A DNA stretch of 64,000 nt. Origin: Gymnopilus junonius. Taxonomy: Eukaryota > Basidiomycota > Agaricomycetes > Agaricales > Galerinaceae. Shown one piece after another: positions 11,236 to 22,829 of this stretch. The notes below the pieces were generated by a model, which saw nothing but the letters and a program-made list of their open reading frames with translations, ran no database searches and was not told where the DNA came from. Both the position numbers and the translations under genes were made by a program. The stretch is from NCBI GenBank assembly GCA_015501075.1, contig JADNYJ010000031.1, positions 186,001 through 250,000 on the forward strand. The letters are read 5' to 3'. The first letter of the stretch is position 1. Each line of letters opens with the position of its first letter.

Positions 11236-11940
11236 CTAACTGCCGCATCCCGAGATCCTGTGTGTTTCGGGGTTGGGGACGGGTGGGACGTACCTTAGAA
11301 CGACAGTCTCTTCTGCTGGGTAAGTATCGGTCGTCAATGCAGTAAGCAGTGTCGTTGTGACAGGGATGCGACAGAAGATCGGGGCGGACCCAGCCATCGT
11401 GATAGCAGGTATGTATTTAGAATTCAGCTGGGGTCGACCTCCAGTCCTGCGACGAGAATTGTTTTGATTGAAGGCAGCTACAGCCGCTGCGATAAGTTGG
11501 GGGCTCGGGATCGTCAAATGACCCGCTACGCTGATGATGATGATTGTGTTGGCCACAACGATGAATAATTTCGATATGCTCCGAAGCCCACGATGTCTTC
11601 TTGAACGAGGAGCAGATAATCATTCCTCTCATCTCTGACAAACAGATCGTATTTGGCCTCAACACGCTACCCAGCCATAGTAAAGGAAAGCACCGACGCC
11701 GGCCTTTGGCAGATTATGCGATCCTGGTCATCGTAGTCCAAAATGCGCAAAATAAATGCAGCAAAATCGTCGATGCGAGAATCTGGAGATTGAGGCTTCT
11801 CTACCAACCTGAGATATGTACCGGAGGAATAGTCGGTCATCTTTTTGTAACTGTTCGTCCAGCTTCTCCGCTTTGTGGAGGATCGTATCAGACTCATAAG
11901 CCGGAAGTTGGGTTGTGTTGAAGAACGTTTCTGAGTTGGG
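11236..11940 (-). pseudogene. broken member of a multicopy fungal family of unknown function
   Basis: Several minus-strand frames together spell one protein: QLPAYESDTILHKAEKLDEQ, then DDFAAFILRILDYDD, SFTMAGKRVEAKYDLFV, NDYLLLVQED, QLIAAAVAAFNQNN, ITMAGSAPIFCRIPVT and VVLRYVPPVPNPE. I recall this order of blocks (AGK..V.AK.D, LLLVQED, QLIA.A.AAF, APIFY.IPVT, RFVPPVP) from a repetitive, unnamed agaricomycete family. The D..K..QED spacing hints at a restriction-nuclease-like core, but I cannot prove that. The blocks lie in at least three frames. Between DDPEP and QLIA one extra C sits in a five-C run near 11500, and stops separate LLLVQED from the next block. Introns could explain one break but not all, so I call it a pseudogene. 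Confidence 0.5.
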
Positions 11941-12281
11941 GCTTTCTACCCATATATTGAAAGCAAAAAGTTCATTGCCAGTCCAGTCTAAACCTTATTT
12001 TGCGGTTCGTATGAGGTTTGGCGTGGTGGTTCAGTGCAAGTTGGCTTTGAATATTGTGACAGGCTATCAAGCACAAAATATAACCACGACGATCAGTTGA
12101 TTTTTTCTCTATCAATTTACAAACAACAGAAAGGAAAAAAAATACAGGGAGATAGGAAGAGGTAGGGGTATACATCTTGAATAATGTTTTGGAGTACAGA
12201 ATATAGTTATTTAAGCTTGACATAACAATCAGAAGAGAGGAGGGAAAGCATAAACAAAAAATCAGAGAAAGCTTTTGGCTA

Positions 12282-13920
12282 TCAATCCAAATTCAAAAAG
12301 GATTCTTCCATCATCGCCAGATCCAGATAAGAATAGTCTATCATCCCATAGTCATAGCTCAAATCCAATGCCGAAATCGCGCGAGCAATGGGTTCAAGCT
12401 CAGAGTCCAGCTCAACACCGGCCAATGTGTGTGGGACTAAAGTAGAGGACGACGCCCAGGAAGTATAGTCCGTCAAGAACTCATCAGCTGGGAGAGCGAA
12501 CTCGTCGTGATGGGGAAGGTAAAGAGGCGGACCGGTCTGCGTCACTGGCTCTGACATGTGAGCGAGGGTAGGTATATGTACTTGCTCTGTATTCGTCGAA
12601 TACAAATCCAGGTTCACCGGTGGCAATACGGGAATCGTATCATACATGACTTCAGGCTGCCAGAGGTAGGACTTGAACTCATCTTCATACCCAGGTCCGG
12701 AGTAGAAATAATTGGGAAGAATACTCTCGGTGTCGAGGTGAGGGTGAATTGATGAGACGTAACTTGTCTCGAGGACCTAGGAAGGACGATGGTAAGAAAA
12801 TAATTGTGTAGTCGAGAGAGAGTAATTCTATACCTTATGACCAGTCACTAAAATAGGAGCAGGAGTCTTTGACGTCAAGCTCAGCACAGGGATCTTGTCC
12901 GTTGGCACAAAATTGTCGTGTTTTGAAGGAGGAGGGGAAGAGAAGGAAGATGATCGAGAAGGCCGCTCGGAAGGAGTTGAAGGAGCCGGTGCAAGCCTCC
13001 ACACAGCTTGTTGGGCAGCGACCTCCAGTTCGGGAGAAGAGTCAACATCGGAGGAAGGAGCTGAGCTGACAGCGAACGAGGACGACCTCGAGGCTTTCTT
13101 CTTCACAATAGTCGATATCGACGAAGCAGTTTTCCTGGTAATCCTTGTAGCCCCATTCCTCGCAGCGGGACCGAGCAGCTATGAAGACTGATGGTGAGCA
13201 TACAGTTGATAAATCAAAGAGAATGCAAGAGAAAGCATACCGTTTGAGTGAGAGCAACGACCTCCAGCTCAGGTGAAGAATCAGCATCGGAAGAGCTGGC
13301 GGTGAATGACGACGACCTCGAGAAAGACAGCTGAGACCTCTTCCTCACAGTAGCCGACATCGAGGAAGCGGTCTTCTTCGTCCCGCTGGGTTTCGCCTTC
13401 ACACTGTTCCCTTTCCTCGTTGGAGAATACACATAATTGGGATGCCGCAGTGTGTGGGCCATCTTCTCCCTGAGCGCCAAGTCTTCATACACTTGCCTCT
13501 CCTCTTCTTCCATTTTCTTCCAACGCAGGGCAGCCTCCACACTCAGCGTTTGCTGCTTGATCCCAGAGTACTTGTGAGCCGCGATGAATTCCGAGCGAAA
13601 TATGAGGAAACAGTTCCTCGGCCGGGGGATGTGGTTGGGGTCCTTTCGACGCGAATGGCTCCTACGAGGGCCGGATGATTTGGCATCCGGGGCAGGGAGG
13701 TTGGCGATCTCAGAAGGGAGGGCGACATTGGGGAAGGTCGCGGAGGTGGTGAGAACGTTGATTTGGACGTCGAGCGGGGTCCGAAGTGCGGTGAACGCCG
13801 GCCGCGTGATCTGATGGCCGGTGCCGTCTACAACAAGCGTTAGTTCATGAGTTCGGTGCTGATCACGAAAGATGATAACTCACCATAACTTGAGGATGAT
13901 ACGTTGCGGAATGTTGGCAT
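12282..13920 (-). CDS. HMG-box transcription factor, copy A
   Basis: Putative sequence-specific nuclear DNA-binding protein. Exons (minus) are 13920..13884, 13827..13241, 13178..12834 and 12776..12282, giving 487 aa. It starts MPTFRNVSSSS. The single HMG box (about 78-150) opens with DPNHIPRPRNCFLIFRSEF and closes with HPNYVYSPTRK, the form seen in fungal MATA_HMG and Prf1-like factors. After the box come a basic and serine-rich stretch, a repeated SSPELEV module and an acidic, hydrophobic tail that could activate transcription. Exon 3 and its flanks are almost identical to the second HMG gene 3.7 kb away and appear to have been copied from it. As a result copy A carries the KTASS..SSPELEV module twice, once from its own exon 2 and once from the imported segment. 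The binding target is unknown, and nothing here marks it as mating-type. Confidence 0.82.
12723..13168. repeat. homogenised tract, copy in HMG gene A
   Basis: This 446-base tract matches 17151-17597 with about a dozen mismatches. Sequence on the distal side is clearly more diverged (roughly 80% by eye up to 12722), and beyond 13168 the two genes are unalike. It covers exon 3, intron 3 and the start of exon 4. Identity that includes an intron points to DNA-level gene conversion or unequal crossover, not selection on the protein. Confidence 0.85.
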
Positions 13921-16643
13921 AGTGTCAGATAGACTCGAATAGAGCAGTGAATATGGGACACAAGAAGGGGTATTGAGAGGAAGGGGACAAGTAACGCGCA
14001 AGATGAGTCGACGTCGACCCGGGGGTACTTGAATTCAAAGTTGGGTACTTTGCAGCCACAATCTCCCCCATGGACCCGTCTTTTAAATACACAAACCGTA
14101 GGGCCATAAACCCTAATGACAATGGAACTTCGAGATGTCAATCCCATGCTCTGTTGTAGATCTCAGATCGATGAAAATCAGCTTCGAATTCGCGGATGAC
14201 GCAAACGGTTAACCAGGGTTGGCCTAAAAGGCCATCAGGATTTTTTCTCGCCTGCAATCGTCGCTGACTTTGAATTACATGGCCTCGTGCCGTGCCTAAG
14301 TACGGGCCTGTTCGGACTCCAGTGCAATATAGCCAAGCAACGATGGGCTCGTCGCAAGTAACTCCCATTTCCATTGACCTATGACAAATCGACCATACAG
14401 GTAACAGTACAACCTAGAGTCGACGTGGGTTAAACTAAATGTTGAACGCCGAAGTAATGTAGATAACTGTACAAGTTCCAAACGATGTGAACAGTCACTC
14501 CAGTGAGCGAATCAAGGAGACTTCCCAATCGAAAGAAGGAAGCGATCCGAAAAGTCTGGACAAACCTGATTAACTTCAAGTGATTAAATTCACCTTGCCG
14601 CCAGATCGAATCGGAATTCCACATAGCACAGCATAGCACGCGAGAAGACGCATTGTTCCTAGCGCCTATCTAACTGATTAAGCAGAATCTAAATTAATTA
14701 ATCATCGACTGACGTTAGCTGACGTTTGACTTTGAAGTCCGCGAACCAGGGACTTCGGGACGGACGCAATTGTACCAAACGGGGAAATTACTGGATAAGA
14801 AAAATCTATTATTGGAGCTAGATCATGGATCATGGAAGGCCAGCACGCAGCCAAGGAGCCCTTTTAGGCGTAGGATCGTCGAGGGCACGAATAAGGTGTA
14901 CCAATTCGGTTTTTAGCGAACATGACCGCGATAAAAACTACGAAATGGGCTGCTGTGGAAGGAAGAGTCTGGGAAAGATCAGGGTCGATACAAGGAGAGA
15001 GTACAATTGACCTTGACCAAATTTCGATTTTCTGCTCAGGTCTCTTTATCCACTGTCCAGATACATTCCGAAACGTCCGGGTCTGGCAACTTTCAAATTT
15101 CAGCAAGGATACAGTTCATATTCGTATTCTAGAGATGAAGTTACACGATGACGAGCCTGGAGGTGCAACTGCAAGAATACTTAAAACAATGGACAGAGAA
15201 CACTAACCTCAAATGCTTGCAGTGGCCCAGCTTGAGAATCGTTGACTTGCCAAGACAAAGCAATTTTCTATCTCAGCGGCCCCTACAACAACAGGGATGA
15301 CGAAGAACGTACGAACAATGCATTTTTACGGATAAAAATTCGCATCTCGGGCCAATGACAGCCCAACGTCGCATGGGGTTTCTCAAAGTTTCTTCCTGGA
15401 ACCAATCCGGCAACCTAAGGAATAAGTACACCGAGCGACTGCGAGTTGAACGGATGCAAATTAAGAGGGAGCCCCATAAATGGGATCCTTGAGATTCGGG
15501 AATCTCGAGCCCCAGGGCCCTAACTTCTTCCAAATGCCACGCGGGTGAGCGGTCGGGACTCGGAAGCAAAAAAGAAGGTTGACTTTGCTGTGCTCCTGCT
15601 CAAAGGAAGGAATGTTCCGACGTAGCCTGTCAGTCGCTGTCAGACTTCAAGCTTCAGTAAGCACGTATCAGCTGTTGCGTTGGAGTCATGGGGCCCATTT
15701 GTGGATGGTTGCAATCATCGCTGAGGTTCAAATACGAGCCTGAGGTAACCGCGTGATAAGATAAGGATATCGAGGATCATAGCCTATAGGCACTTCTGTC
15801 GGACGAGCAATGCTATAGCTGAGAGATTTCCGGCAGCGACATCCTTTACCCAATTTAATTGAAAAAGGGCAGACAGTAGTCGGACTGCACGACTCGCGAG
15901 AGCGGGTTGCTTACTTTGGGTCAACTTTGAGTTTGAGCTGTAATGAGTACCAGCGACAAGCAAGGGGTATGCAGGAAGTTAAGCGCGAACACAACCTTCC
16001 CCGTGAGAAGTCGGAGTGTGAACTGTGAGAAAAAATACGACCCCACTTTCTTCAATTTTTACAGGCGTTTTGGAACGCGGGGAGCATTTTCCAAAAAATT
16101 GTTTTGGGCTCGGGGACCCCTCCCTCCTAAAATTACTAAATTAGGAAGGAGTTCCCACGGGAAGGTCATGTTACGGACTTTGCCGCTGCATACCCCTTGG
16201 CGACAAGATACATAGCAGAACGTCGTCCATAATACCAGCAGCAATACATTCGATGGCACTTGTATTGTTAATCCAACAACACGGTTATGAAACCAGTAAG
16301 ATGGTATAAAAGAGACGAGAGCTGAGGTGTTTGGTCATTAAATTTTGTAAGTTTGAGTCACATGAGGCGATATAAATATATCGTTACACAGCCACTAATT
16401 AGGTGGTGCAAAAATCGTAACGATAAAAGAAAAGAAAAGAGGTACAGTATTGTACATACAACAGATAAGAAGGCGTAGGGGTATGCATATGTACACTAGG
16501 AACGAGTTTCCGAATATAAAGTACAAGTCAAGGTTACATCTAGAGTTATAAAACGTTTGTCTTGCGCATTGTAATCAATCGCTAGTGTGATGATTTGGAG
16601 AGAAGAAGGAAAGAAGGAAAGGTTGGTACAAGACGAGAATTTA
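13921..16643. other. intergenic between HMG genes
   Basis: About 2.7 kb without a gene I can support. The 13921-14200 part is the probable promoter of HMG gene A. No terminal repeats or coding blocks of known transposons were seen. Confidence 0.4.
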
Positions 16644-18268
16644 TCAAACTGCTTTTTCCTTCCCCTTGCCCCTCACATCCGAAGGAGTAGAGTCAAAATA
16701 ACCACCGTTCAAATAGGTCTCCTCCGACTCTACATCGGACATTGCGTAGTCCATCACATCATAGTTGACACCGTAATCGTAATTCAAATTCAAGGCTGAA
16801 ATTGAACGACTGATGGGGTCCAGCTCGGAGTCAAACTCGACGCCGCCAAATGTATATGGAGTCGAAGTGGAGGATGACGCATAGTCCGTCAAGAATCCAC
16901 CAGCTGCCATAGCAAACTCGTCGGGATAGGGGAGGTAAGGGAGGGGTCCGGTCTGGGACACAGACGTAGGGGTGGACTCAAATAATTCAAATCCAAAGTT
17001 ATTCATGCTCGCCTCCACATTAGAGCCCGATGAGTCCATGTTCATTGGCAGCGATACAGGATTCGTATCGCACATGACTTCAGGTTGCCAGAAGTACGGC
17101 TTGAACCCATCCTTATACGCAGATCCGGAGCCGAAGTAATCGGGAAAGTTACTCTCGGTGTCGAGGTGAGGGTGAATTGATGAGACGTAACTTGTCTCGA
17201 GGACCTAGGAAGGACGATGGTAAGAAAATAGTTGTGTAGTCGAGAGAGAGTAATTCTATACCTTACGACCAGTCACTAAAATAGGAGCAGGCGTCTTTGA
17301 CGTCAAGCTCAGCACAGGGATCTCGTCCGTTGGCACAAAGTTGTCGTGCTTTGAAGGAGGAGGGGAAGAGAAGGAAGATGATCTAGAAGACCGCTCGGAA
17401 GGAGTTGAAGGAGCCGGTGCAAGCCTCCACACAGCTTGTTGGGCAGCGACCTCCAGTTCGGGAGAAGAGTCACCATCGGAGGAAGGAGCTGAGCTGACAG
17501 CGAACGAGGACGACCTCGAGGCTTTCTTCTTCACAATAGTCGATATCGACGAAGCAGTTTTCCTGGTAATCCTCGTAGCCCCATTCCTCGCAACGGGGGC
17601 GTAAACGTAATTTGGAAAGCGCTTCTTGTGAAGTTCCTTCTCCTCCCGCGCCCTATCCCTAAATATTTGCTTATCGTCTTCTAACATCACTTCCCAGACT
17701 TTGGCAGCCACTACACTCAGCGCGTTCTGCTTGAGTTGTACGGAGCCGTTAAAGAAATTGGTGAAGAAGGAGCGGAAGAGGATGAAGGCATTGCGAGGGC
17801 GGGGGATGTAATTGGGGTCCTTCCGACGGGATTTGCGGGAGGTTTTAGTACGGGATGAGATGAAGGTGCGTCGAGCAGGAGTGAGGAAGGGGTCGATAAT
17901 AGGAGTGGTGCAAGTGGGATGACTTTGGTGAGGGTTACTAGATCTATAAAGTGAACGGAACAGTGTAGCTTGCTCGTCTGCCTTGCTGAGATGCGCGGCG
18001 TCGACTTCGTTGTGGTGTTTGGCAAACTTGATCCAGCGACTATCCGGGGTGATGTCAACGGGCACAACCCAATTCAGCACCGGCGGCATGATCTGATCAC
18101 TGGTGATAGGCGCAAGCTGGCCTTCTTTTATGTATCGCAAGAGCAAAGCGTCAGTGATGAGAGATGTGATCGTAAGATAGCTCATGACGACTCACTGTTA
18201 TATACAACTCCGTCAATGCGGGTTGAGTGACGAGTCTTAGTGGAGGGTATGTTGCGGAATGCAGGCAT
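16644..18268 (-). CDS. HMG-box transcription factor, copy B
   Basis: Paralogue of the HMG-box gene 2.7 kb downstream on the same strand. Exons (minus) are 18268..18196, 18124..17262 and 17204..16644, giving 498 aa. It starts MPAFRNIPSTK. The HMG box (about 128-200) reads DPNYIPRPRNAFILFRSFF, has VWEVMLEDDKQIFRDRA in its second helix and closes with RFPNYVYAP. A Ser-rich basic stretch with SSPELEV follows, then an acidic tail rich in Asp, Glu and Tyr ending in DVRGKGKEKAV, where GKGKEK could aid nuclear entry. The introns of 71 and 57 nt have GTGAGT and GTATAG donors. The longer N-terminal segment before the box differs from copy A. The two genes are a tandem pair with one recent exchange. Confidence 0.87.
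17151..17597. repeat. homogenised tract, copy in HMG gene B
   Basis: Partner of 12723-13168. Here the tract sits in its native reading context: exon 2 runs through it without an extra intron boundary. That makes gene B the likely donor. Confidence 0.8.
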
Positions 18269-20454
18269 GGTGTCGGATAGCAGGGATTAGGCGGGGAACT
18301 GGGCAGGGGAGGAGAAAGTGCGCAAGACCCGGAAGTTCTTTGAGGTTTTGAAATCCTCCCCAAGAAGCCATCGTTTATAAAGCTTTGAAGCGTAGGAACT
18401 ATGGCCCCATCCATGTTTGGGAACAAGATGCAAGATCTCTGCCACGGCTCATTTTGACTTTTTTTGCGTTGAGAATGGGAGTGGTCGTCGATCTTCATAG
18501 ATCTTCTTTCCCATTTTCGTTGACAGGGAAGCACAAACAAGAACAAACTATTTCCCAACGCTAAAAATAGGTACACGGAGGTACGCGGACTCTCTAGCCA
18601 TCATTCAATTATGCCATATTGTGCCGCGGGTGGGTTGAGGTTCATCCAGACTTGCCAAGTAACCCCGGCAGCCACTTTCCGACAAAGACCAATTACTGAT
18701 AGCCCTTGGGAGAGCGACATTCCTACTAATGGACACCAACTGCCAGCGGAGTCGATGAATGAGTAATCAGAGAGGCGTCCTAACTATGGGTGAACCGGTA
18801 TATATTAAAGGTTGATTAGGGCCTGAACAGAACTACTTTTCATAGTACAAGCCTGTAATAAGGACACCGGAAGTGATCCATGCAAAACAGTGATCTCATA
18901 ATAACAAGTTAGTTTCGTTCCAGGTGTACGCATTTGAGAAGTAACATGTCGCATCCCTCAACGTCAGTGTCGTCTGAGATTATTATATATATCCTTCGAA
19001 AAGACAAAAAGCGGAAAGTCCGAGGAACCGGTCATTTACCAGAGTGCGTAGTCAGTCGGTGGCGATGACGCTCCTCCCCCAAGAAGGGCTTACATGAAAT
19101 GCGAACTGCGAGGGTAGACGAAAGGGGGTAAGTCATTAGGAAGAGTAAATATAAACACGAGTAGGGTCTTGGGAGCAGGGCATAATGTAAATGCCATGAT
19201 ACTTGCCTTGCGGCAACGCTTCGGAAATCGGAAGAAGAGCCCATGTTCGACATCCAGTCCTTCAAGGATCGCCAATTGCCTGGGAATCGAAAGCAGTTTT
19301 TAGTTTTCCTTGGCTTGCATCAACAATGGAAATTGTAATCGCGTGGAAGAACTTAAGGGGTACCTATAATCATACGCAAGCGCGTTTATAATACATAAGA
19401 AGCTTGGGGTTGTGTTAGCCAGGAAAAAAACCCGTATGCATTATAAGCATACGCACTGGTCAGGGCTTCCGATTCGGACGTCGATGGGTACTCGTTGAAC
19501 GATTGTGAAGTCAGGGGGGCTGTCGTCGGCAAATCGATTCAAATCAACCTGCTTGGTAGAATTCAGCAGACGCCTAGCTTGATGATAGCAAAAATCATGA
19601 CCATGATGCAGGACAATAAATCAGTGAAAAAGTAGTGCATAACATAAGAAATTTTCGTATCTTGAGTCCTTGGCTAGGATATAGTGACTCGAGTCGGCCC
19701 CATCCAGCTCTGTTACAACTCTCTGGGAGATTTTTCCAAAAGTTCTCATGTCTAATAAGTTGTATAAACGAGGATTAATCAGGTAGGGTCTACATGAATC
19801 AGGACTCCGAGCAGTGGCGCGCAACCTCTTTGAATTATGCCTTGAGTGGTCTTCAGAGCGGTCTGCGAATCACACGAATTGGGAACCAAACGAATCGAGG
19901 ATCAAACGAGTTGGGAATTCCCACTCGTATCCGGATTCTGAAAAAATTAAGTAAAGAGGGAGGAAAAATTGATAACTACACAGAGCAGCCTATAAGGCAT
20001 CCCTCAATACCATCGAAATTCTCGCCTCATCGGTGTGGTTGAAGATACTAGTAGCAAGTTGAATGGCGAAAATTTTAATTATGAAGCAGTCCGTTACATA
20101 AGACGGTAATACCTTTTTGAGAGAAAGATAAATCGCTAGCGAAGTGTGGAGGGCAAGAATAGATAGGCAAAGAAGAAATTGATAGCGCTTTCGAGCGACA
20201 GGGACAGGCAAGAGTACAAATTGCGATGGGCGCCGGAAGGAGGAGGAGCGTGAGAAAGACGGGATTGATGGATATTGTGAGGTCATTCCGGGTTCTCATC
20301 TTGTCCTCATCTTTGCCTCATTCATTTACATGCTCAGTCAATCGAATTCAACTCAACTCTTCAGTCGACTTTGAACGCTCTTATCATTAAATTACACCTA
20401 ACACTCACAATTATAAGTACGTGAAGGCTAATTTGTGCAAATTTTTCAGGCTAT
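18269..20454. other. intergenic between HMG gene B and F-box gene
   Basis: 2.2 kb lying 5' of both genes. No open frame shows a recognisable motif. A short possible 5' UTR intron (GTACGTGAAG..TTTTTCAG, 20416-20449) lies just before the F-box start but would be unusually small. Confidence 0.35.
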
Positions 20455-22095
20455 ATGCGACTCTATTCATATTGTGACAGTCTTCCCTGCAGGTTTTATT
20501 CGAAGGCTACTAGTATCCACCGTTGCTCTTGCGGAAATCTTCAGACGCTGGATGACGAAGAACAATATGGGTCATGCACGATTTCCAACGGCGAATCTTG
20601 TGACGCATGTAGGAAAATAACCTCTCTCAACACTCAGATATCAAATGCAAAGAGCGCGCTCGAGGACTTATTGATCCAGCGCCAAGAGCTCAAAGGCAGC
20701 GTCAACCAGTTTCACAGTTCCGTATTTCACGTCCCTTTAGAGGTCACCACCTACATTTTCCAGCTGTATATCGACGATCAGGAAGTCCCTGATGACCCTC
20801 CAGCACATATCCCGAAGTTCCGGAAACCATCGCCGTTGATTTTGGGAGCAGTGTGTCATTCTTGGCATCGGATTGCGTTGTCGATTCCTCGGTTATGGAC
20901 GAATATTTCCATTCAACTCTGTGAAGAGAAGGCCGAAGGACAATCTCAGCTTGTCTGTGACTGGCTCAAGCGCTCTGGCGAGTTTCCTGTCAGCATTGAA
21001 CTTTCTAGTATACTTTCTGGTTATGACCATACCGTGGGCGACAAGTTCCCTGATGAGCTGCCTACGTTACCTTTCTTGCCAATGATTAATGCGATCAACG
21101 AATGTTCGCATCGCTGGAAACGCCTGGCATGTATCAAACTCCCTCCCGCGTTCTGTAACCTTCTTTGTGGAAATCTTCAAGGAACTCCTCTCTTGGATTC
21201 GCTGACAATCCAGGATGCGCCCTCCTATGGCGAAATAAAATTTCACTTGAAAGCTGGGAAGCCCTCCCCAAAAACCATTGGAATTTCAGATCTATACCTT
21301 TGCTCATTCGACGTGGATTTCAGTCGCGTCACCACGATAATTGCTGGCGGGATTACCTTCAGCGACATACTTGACGTCATTCGATCTGCGCCGTTACTGA
21401 AGACATGCACCTGGGTAGATGGCTACGACTTTGAATACTTTGAACCTTCAGGTCAAATTCCATTTGTCCATTCCGAGTTGGAGACATTCAGCTTGGAGAC
21501 TTCGCTACATGAAGACTGTCTGCGTCTACTTGACTACTTGACACTTCCCGCTCTTCAATCTCTTTCGTGCGATTTCTATGGGGAGGACTGTCCGACGACT
21601 AGCCTTAAATCGTTCCTCGAACGTTCATGTTGTCGGCTTTTGGCGGTCAAATTATCTGGAATCGCCATGAAAAAAGACGAGCTTGTCGATCTGGTGCAGC
21701 TTTTACCTGCAGTTCAAAACGCTTCGATTATTCAGGAAAAGTTCTCCATTAATGAATTTCAGCCATTTTATACCTGCCTTCTTACGGATAGCGAGCTTCT
21801 GCCTGCCGTTTCATCTTTGCACATTGCAGTCGACACAGGCTTCAACTGGACCGATCTTGCTTCCTTCGTTTACTATGATATGGAGTCCCATCGCATGAAG
21901 CGACCTTTACGGGTGCTCAAAATCCGCTCCTCAGCAGTGTACGAGCTTCGACCTCGTTACATTTCCCGGGACCGTTTGAAGTTGATTCAGAAGCTGAAAG
22001 ACCAGGGAATAGAAGTTTCTGTTGGAGGTCCGGATGACCTCGCGGATTTCATAGCCCAGTCAGAGGCCAATTCTCAAAAACTGACGCTTGAATAA
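20455..22095 (+). CDS. F-box-like leucine-rich protein
   Basis: Probable substrate-recognition subunit of an SCF ubiquitin ligase, from the large agaricomycete F-box family. It is a single exon of 546 aa. The N-terminus is cysteine-rich (CSCGN, then CTISNGESCDACRK) and is followed by a short coiled coil (residues 60-85, ISNAKSALEDLLIQRQELK). The F-box-like segment starts at about 91 (FHVPLEVTTYIFQLYI) and continues VCHSWHRIALSIPRLWTNIS. The rest has irregular leucine-rich repeats. I use the ATG at 20455. The first 25 residues may not be real, because the homologous tandem copy supports only the part from the cysteine block. A decayed copy follows directly downstream on the same strand. Confidence 0.8.
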   Translation: MRLYSYCDSLPCRFYSKATSIHRCSCGNLQTLDDEEQYGSCTISNGESCDACRKITSLNTQISNAKSALEDLLIQRQELKGSVNQFHSSVFHVPLEVTTYIFQLYIDDQEVPDDPPAHIPKFRKPSPLILGAVCHSWHRIALSIPRLWTNISIQLCEEKAEGQSQLVCDWLKRSGEFPVSIELSSILSGYDHTVGDKFPDELPTLPFLPMINAINECSHRWKRLACIKLPPAFCNLLCGNLQGTPLLDSLTIQDAPSYGEIKFHLKAGKPSPKTIGISDLYLCSFDVDFSRVTTIIAGGITFSDILDVIRSAPLLKTCTWVDGYDFEYFEPSGQIPFVHSELETFSLETSLHEDCLRLLDYLTLPALQSLSCDFYGEDCPTTSLKSFLERSCCRLLAVKLSGIAMKKDELVDLVQLLPAVQNASIIQEKFSINEFQPFYTCLLTDSELLPAVSSLHIAVDTGFNWTDLASFVYYDMESHRMKRPLRVLKIRSSAVYELRPRYISRDRLKLIQKLKDQGIEVSVGGPDDLADFIAQSEANSQKLTLE

Positions 22096-22829
22096 TTGTT
22101 AGTAGTCATAAATTTGATGTTGAATGTCTCGTCTAATCGTGGTCCGTCCAGTATCTGCTTGGCATGATTTGGCACATGATGGGAACAAGATGATAGATAT
22201 TGATAGACTCTACTGGCTGCGAGCAGAGGTGAATATCAATCTGCGCAATCACTCTTAATAAAAATTACAGTCTGCGTACTAGATAACTCGACGGTACAAG
22301 AATTCAAGTAGAGGGCGCATAATTAAAACAAGGGAGAAATACATGTGTATAGTAATTATGAGAACCTCCAAATCGAGCAGTAAAGAGGTCAAAGCCCGAG
22401 CAGTCGGCCTGCGTCTAAAAAAAAGGGACAGAAGTTGCTCAATAGCCTGTGTTCAAGCAAGTTGACTGTGTAAATTTTTATTCTCAAATTTCCGGTTGAA
22501 CGTCTGAGGGTGGTGCGCAGCACAAGACACTTACCTTGATCATTGACATTCACATTCACATGAGGCAGAAAGATCAGAGAATTGAAGATTGAATGGACTC
22601 ATTTGAGTGGTGGAAATTCCAGCAAAGGCAAAGGCAAGCGACGTGAGCAAGAGGCGAATGATGGGCGGGTGGCAGAGGCTTATTAGGTAAAAATTGCTTG
22701 GACCTAGATGTCCAACTTTTGAACAGCGAGTCTCGACTGAGTCAGACCGTTATATAAGTGAGGACTCTTTACATTCTAATCTCCAAGTTACGTCCTAAAT
22801 GCTGGCCTTTCCCTGTGACAGGTTACGTT
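22096..22829. other. spacer between tandem F-box copies
   Basis: No gene seen. A stretch near 22595 (catttgagtggtggaaattc) resembles one near 24755 (gtttgagtggtggaatttgg), so parts of the spacer may belong to the duplicated unit. Confidence 0.35.

Noticed and set aside
15273..15569. Open frame between the two HMG genes
   Set aside because: No ATG context, motif or homology to the HMG genes. Treated as chance.
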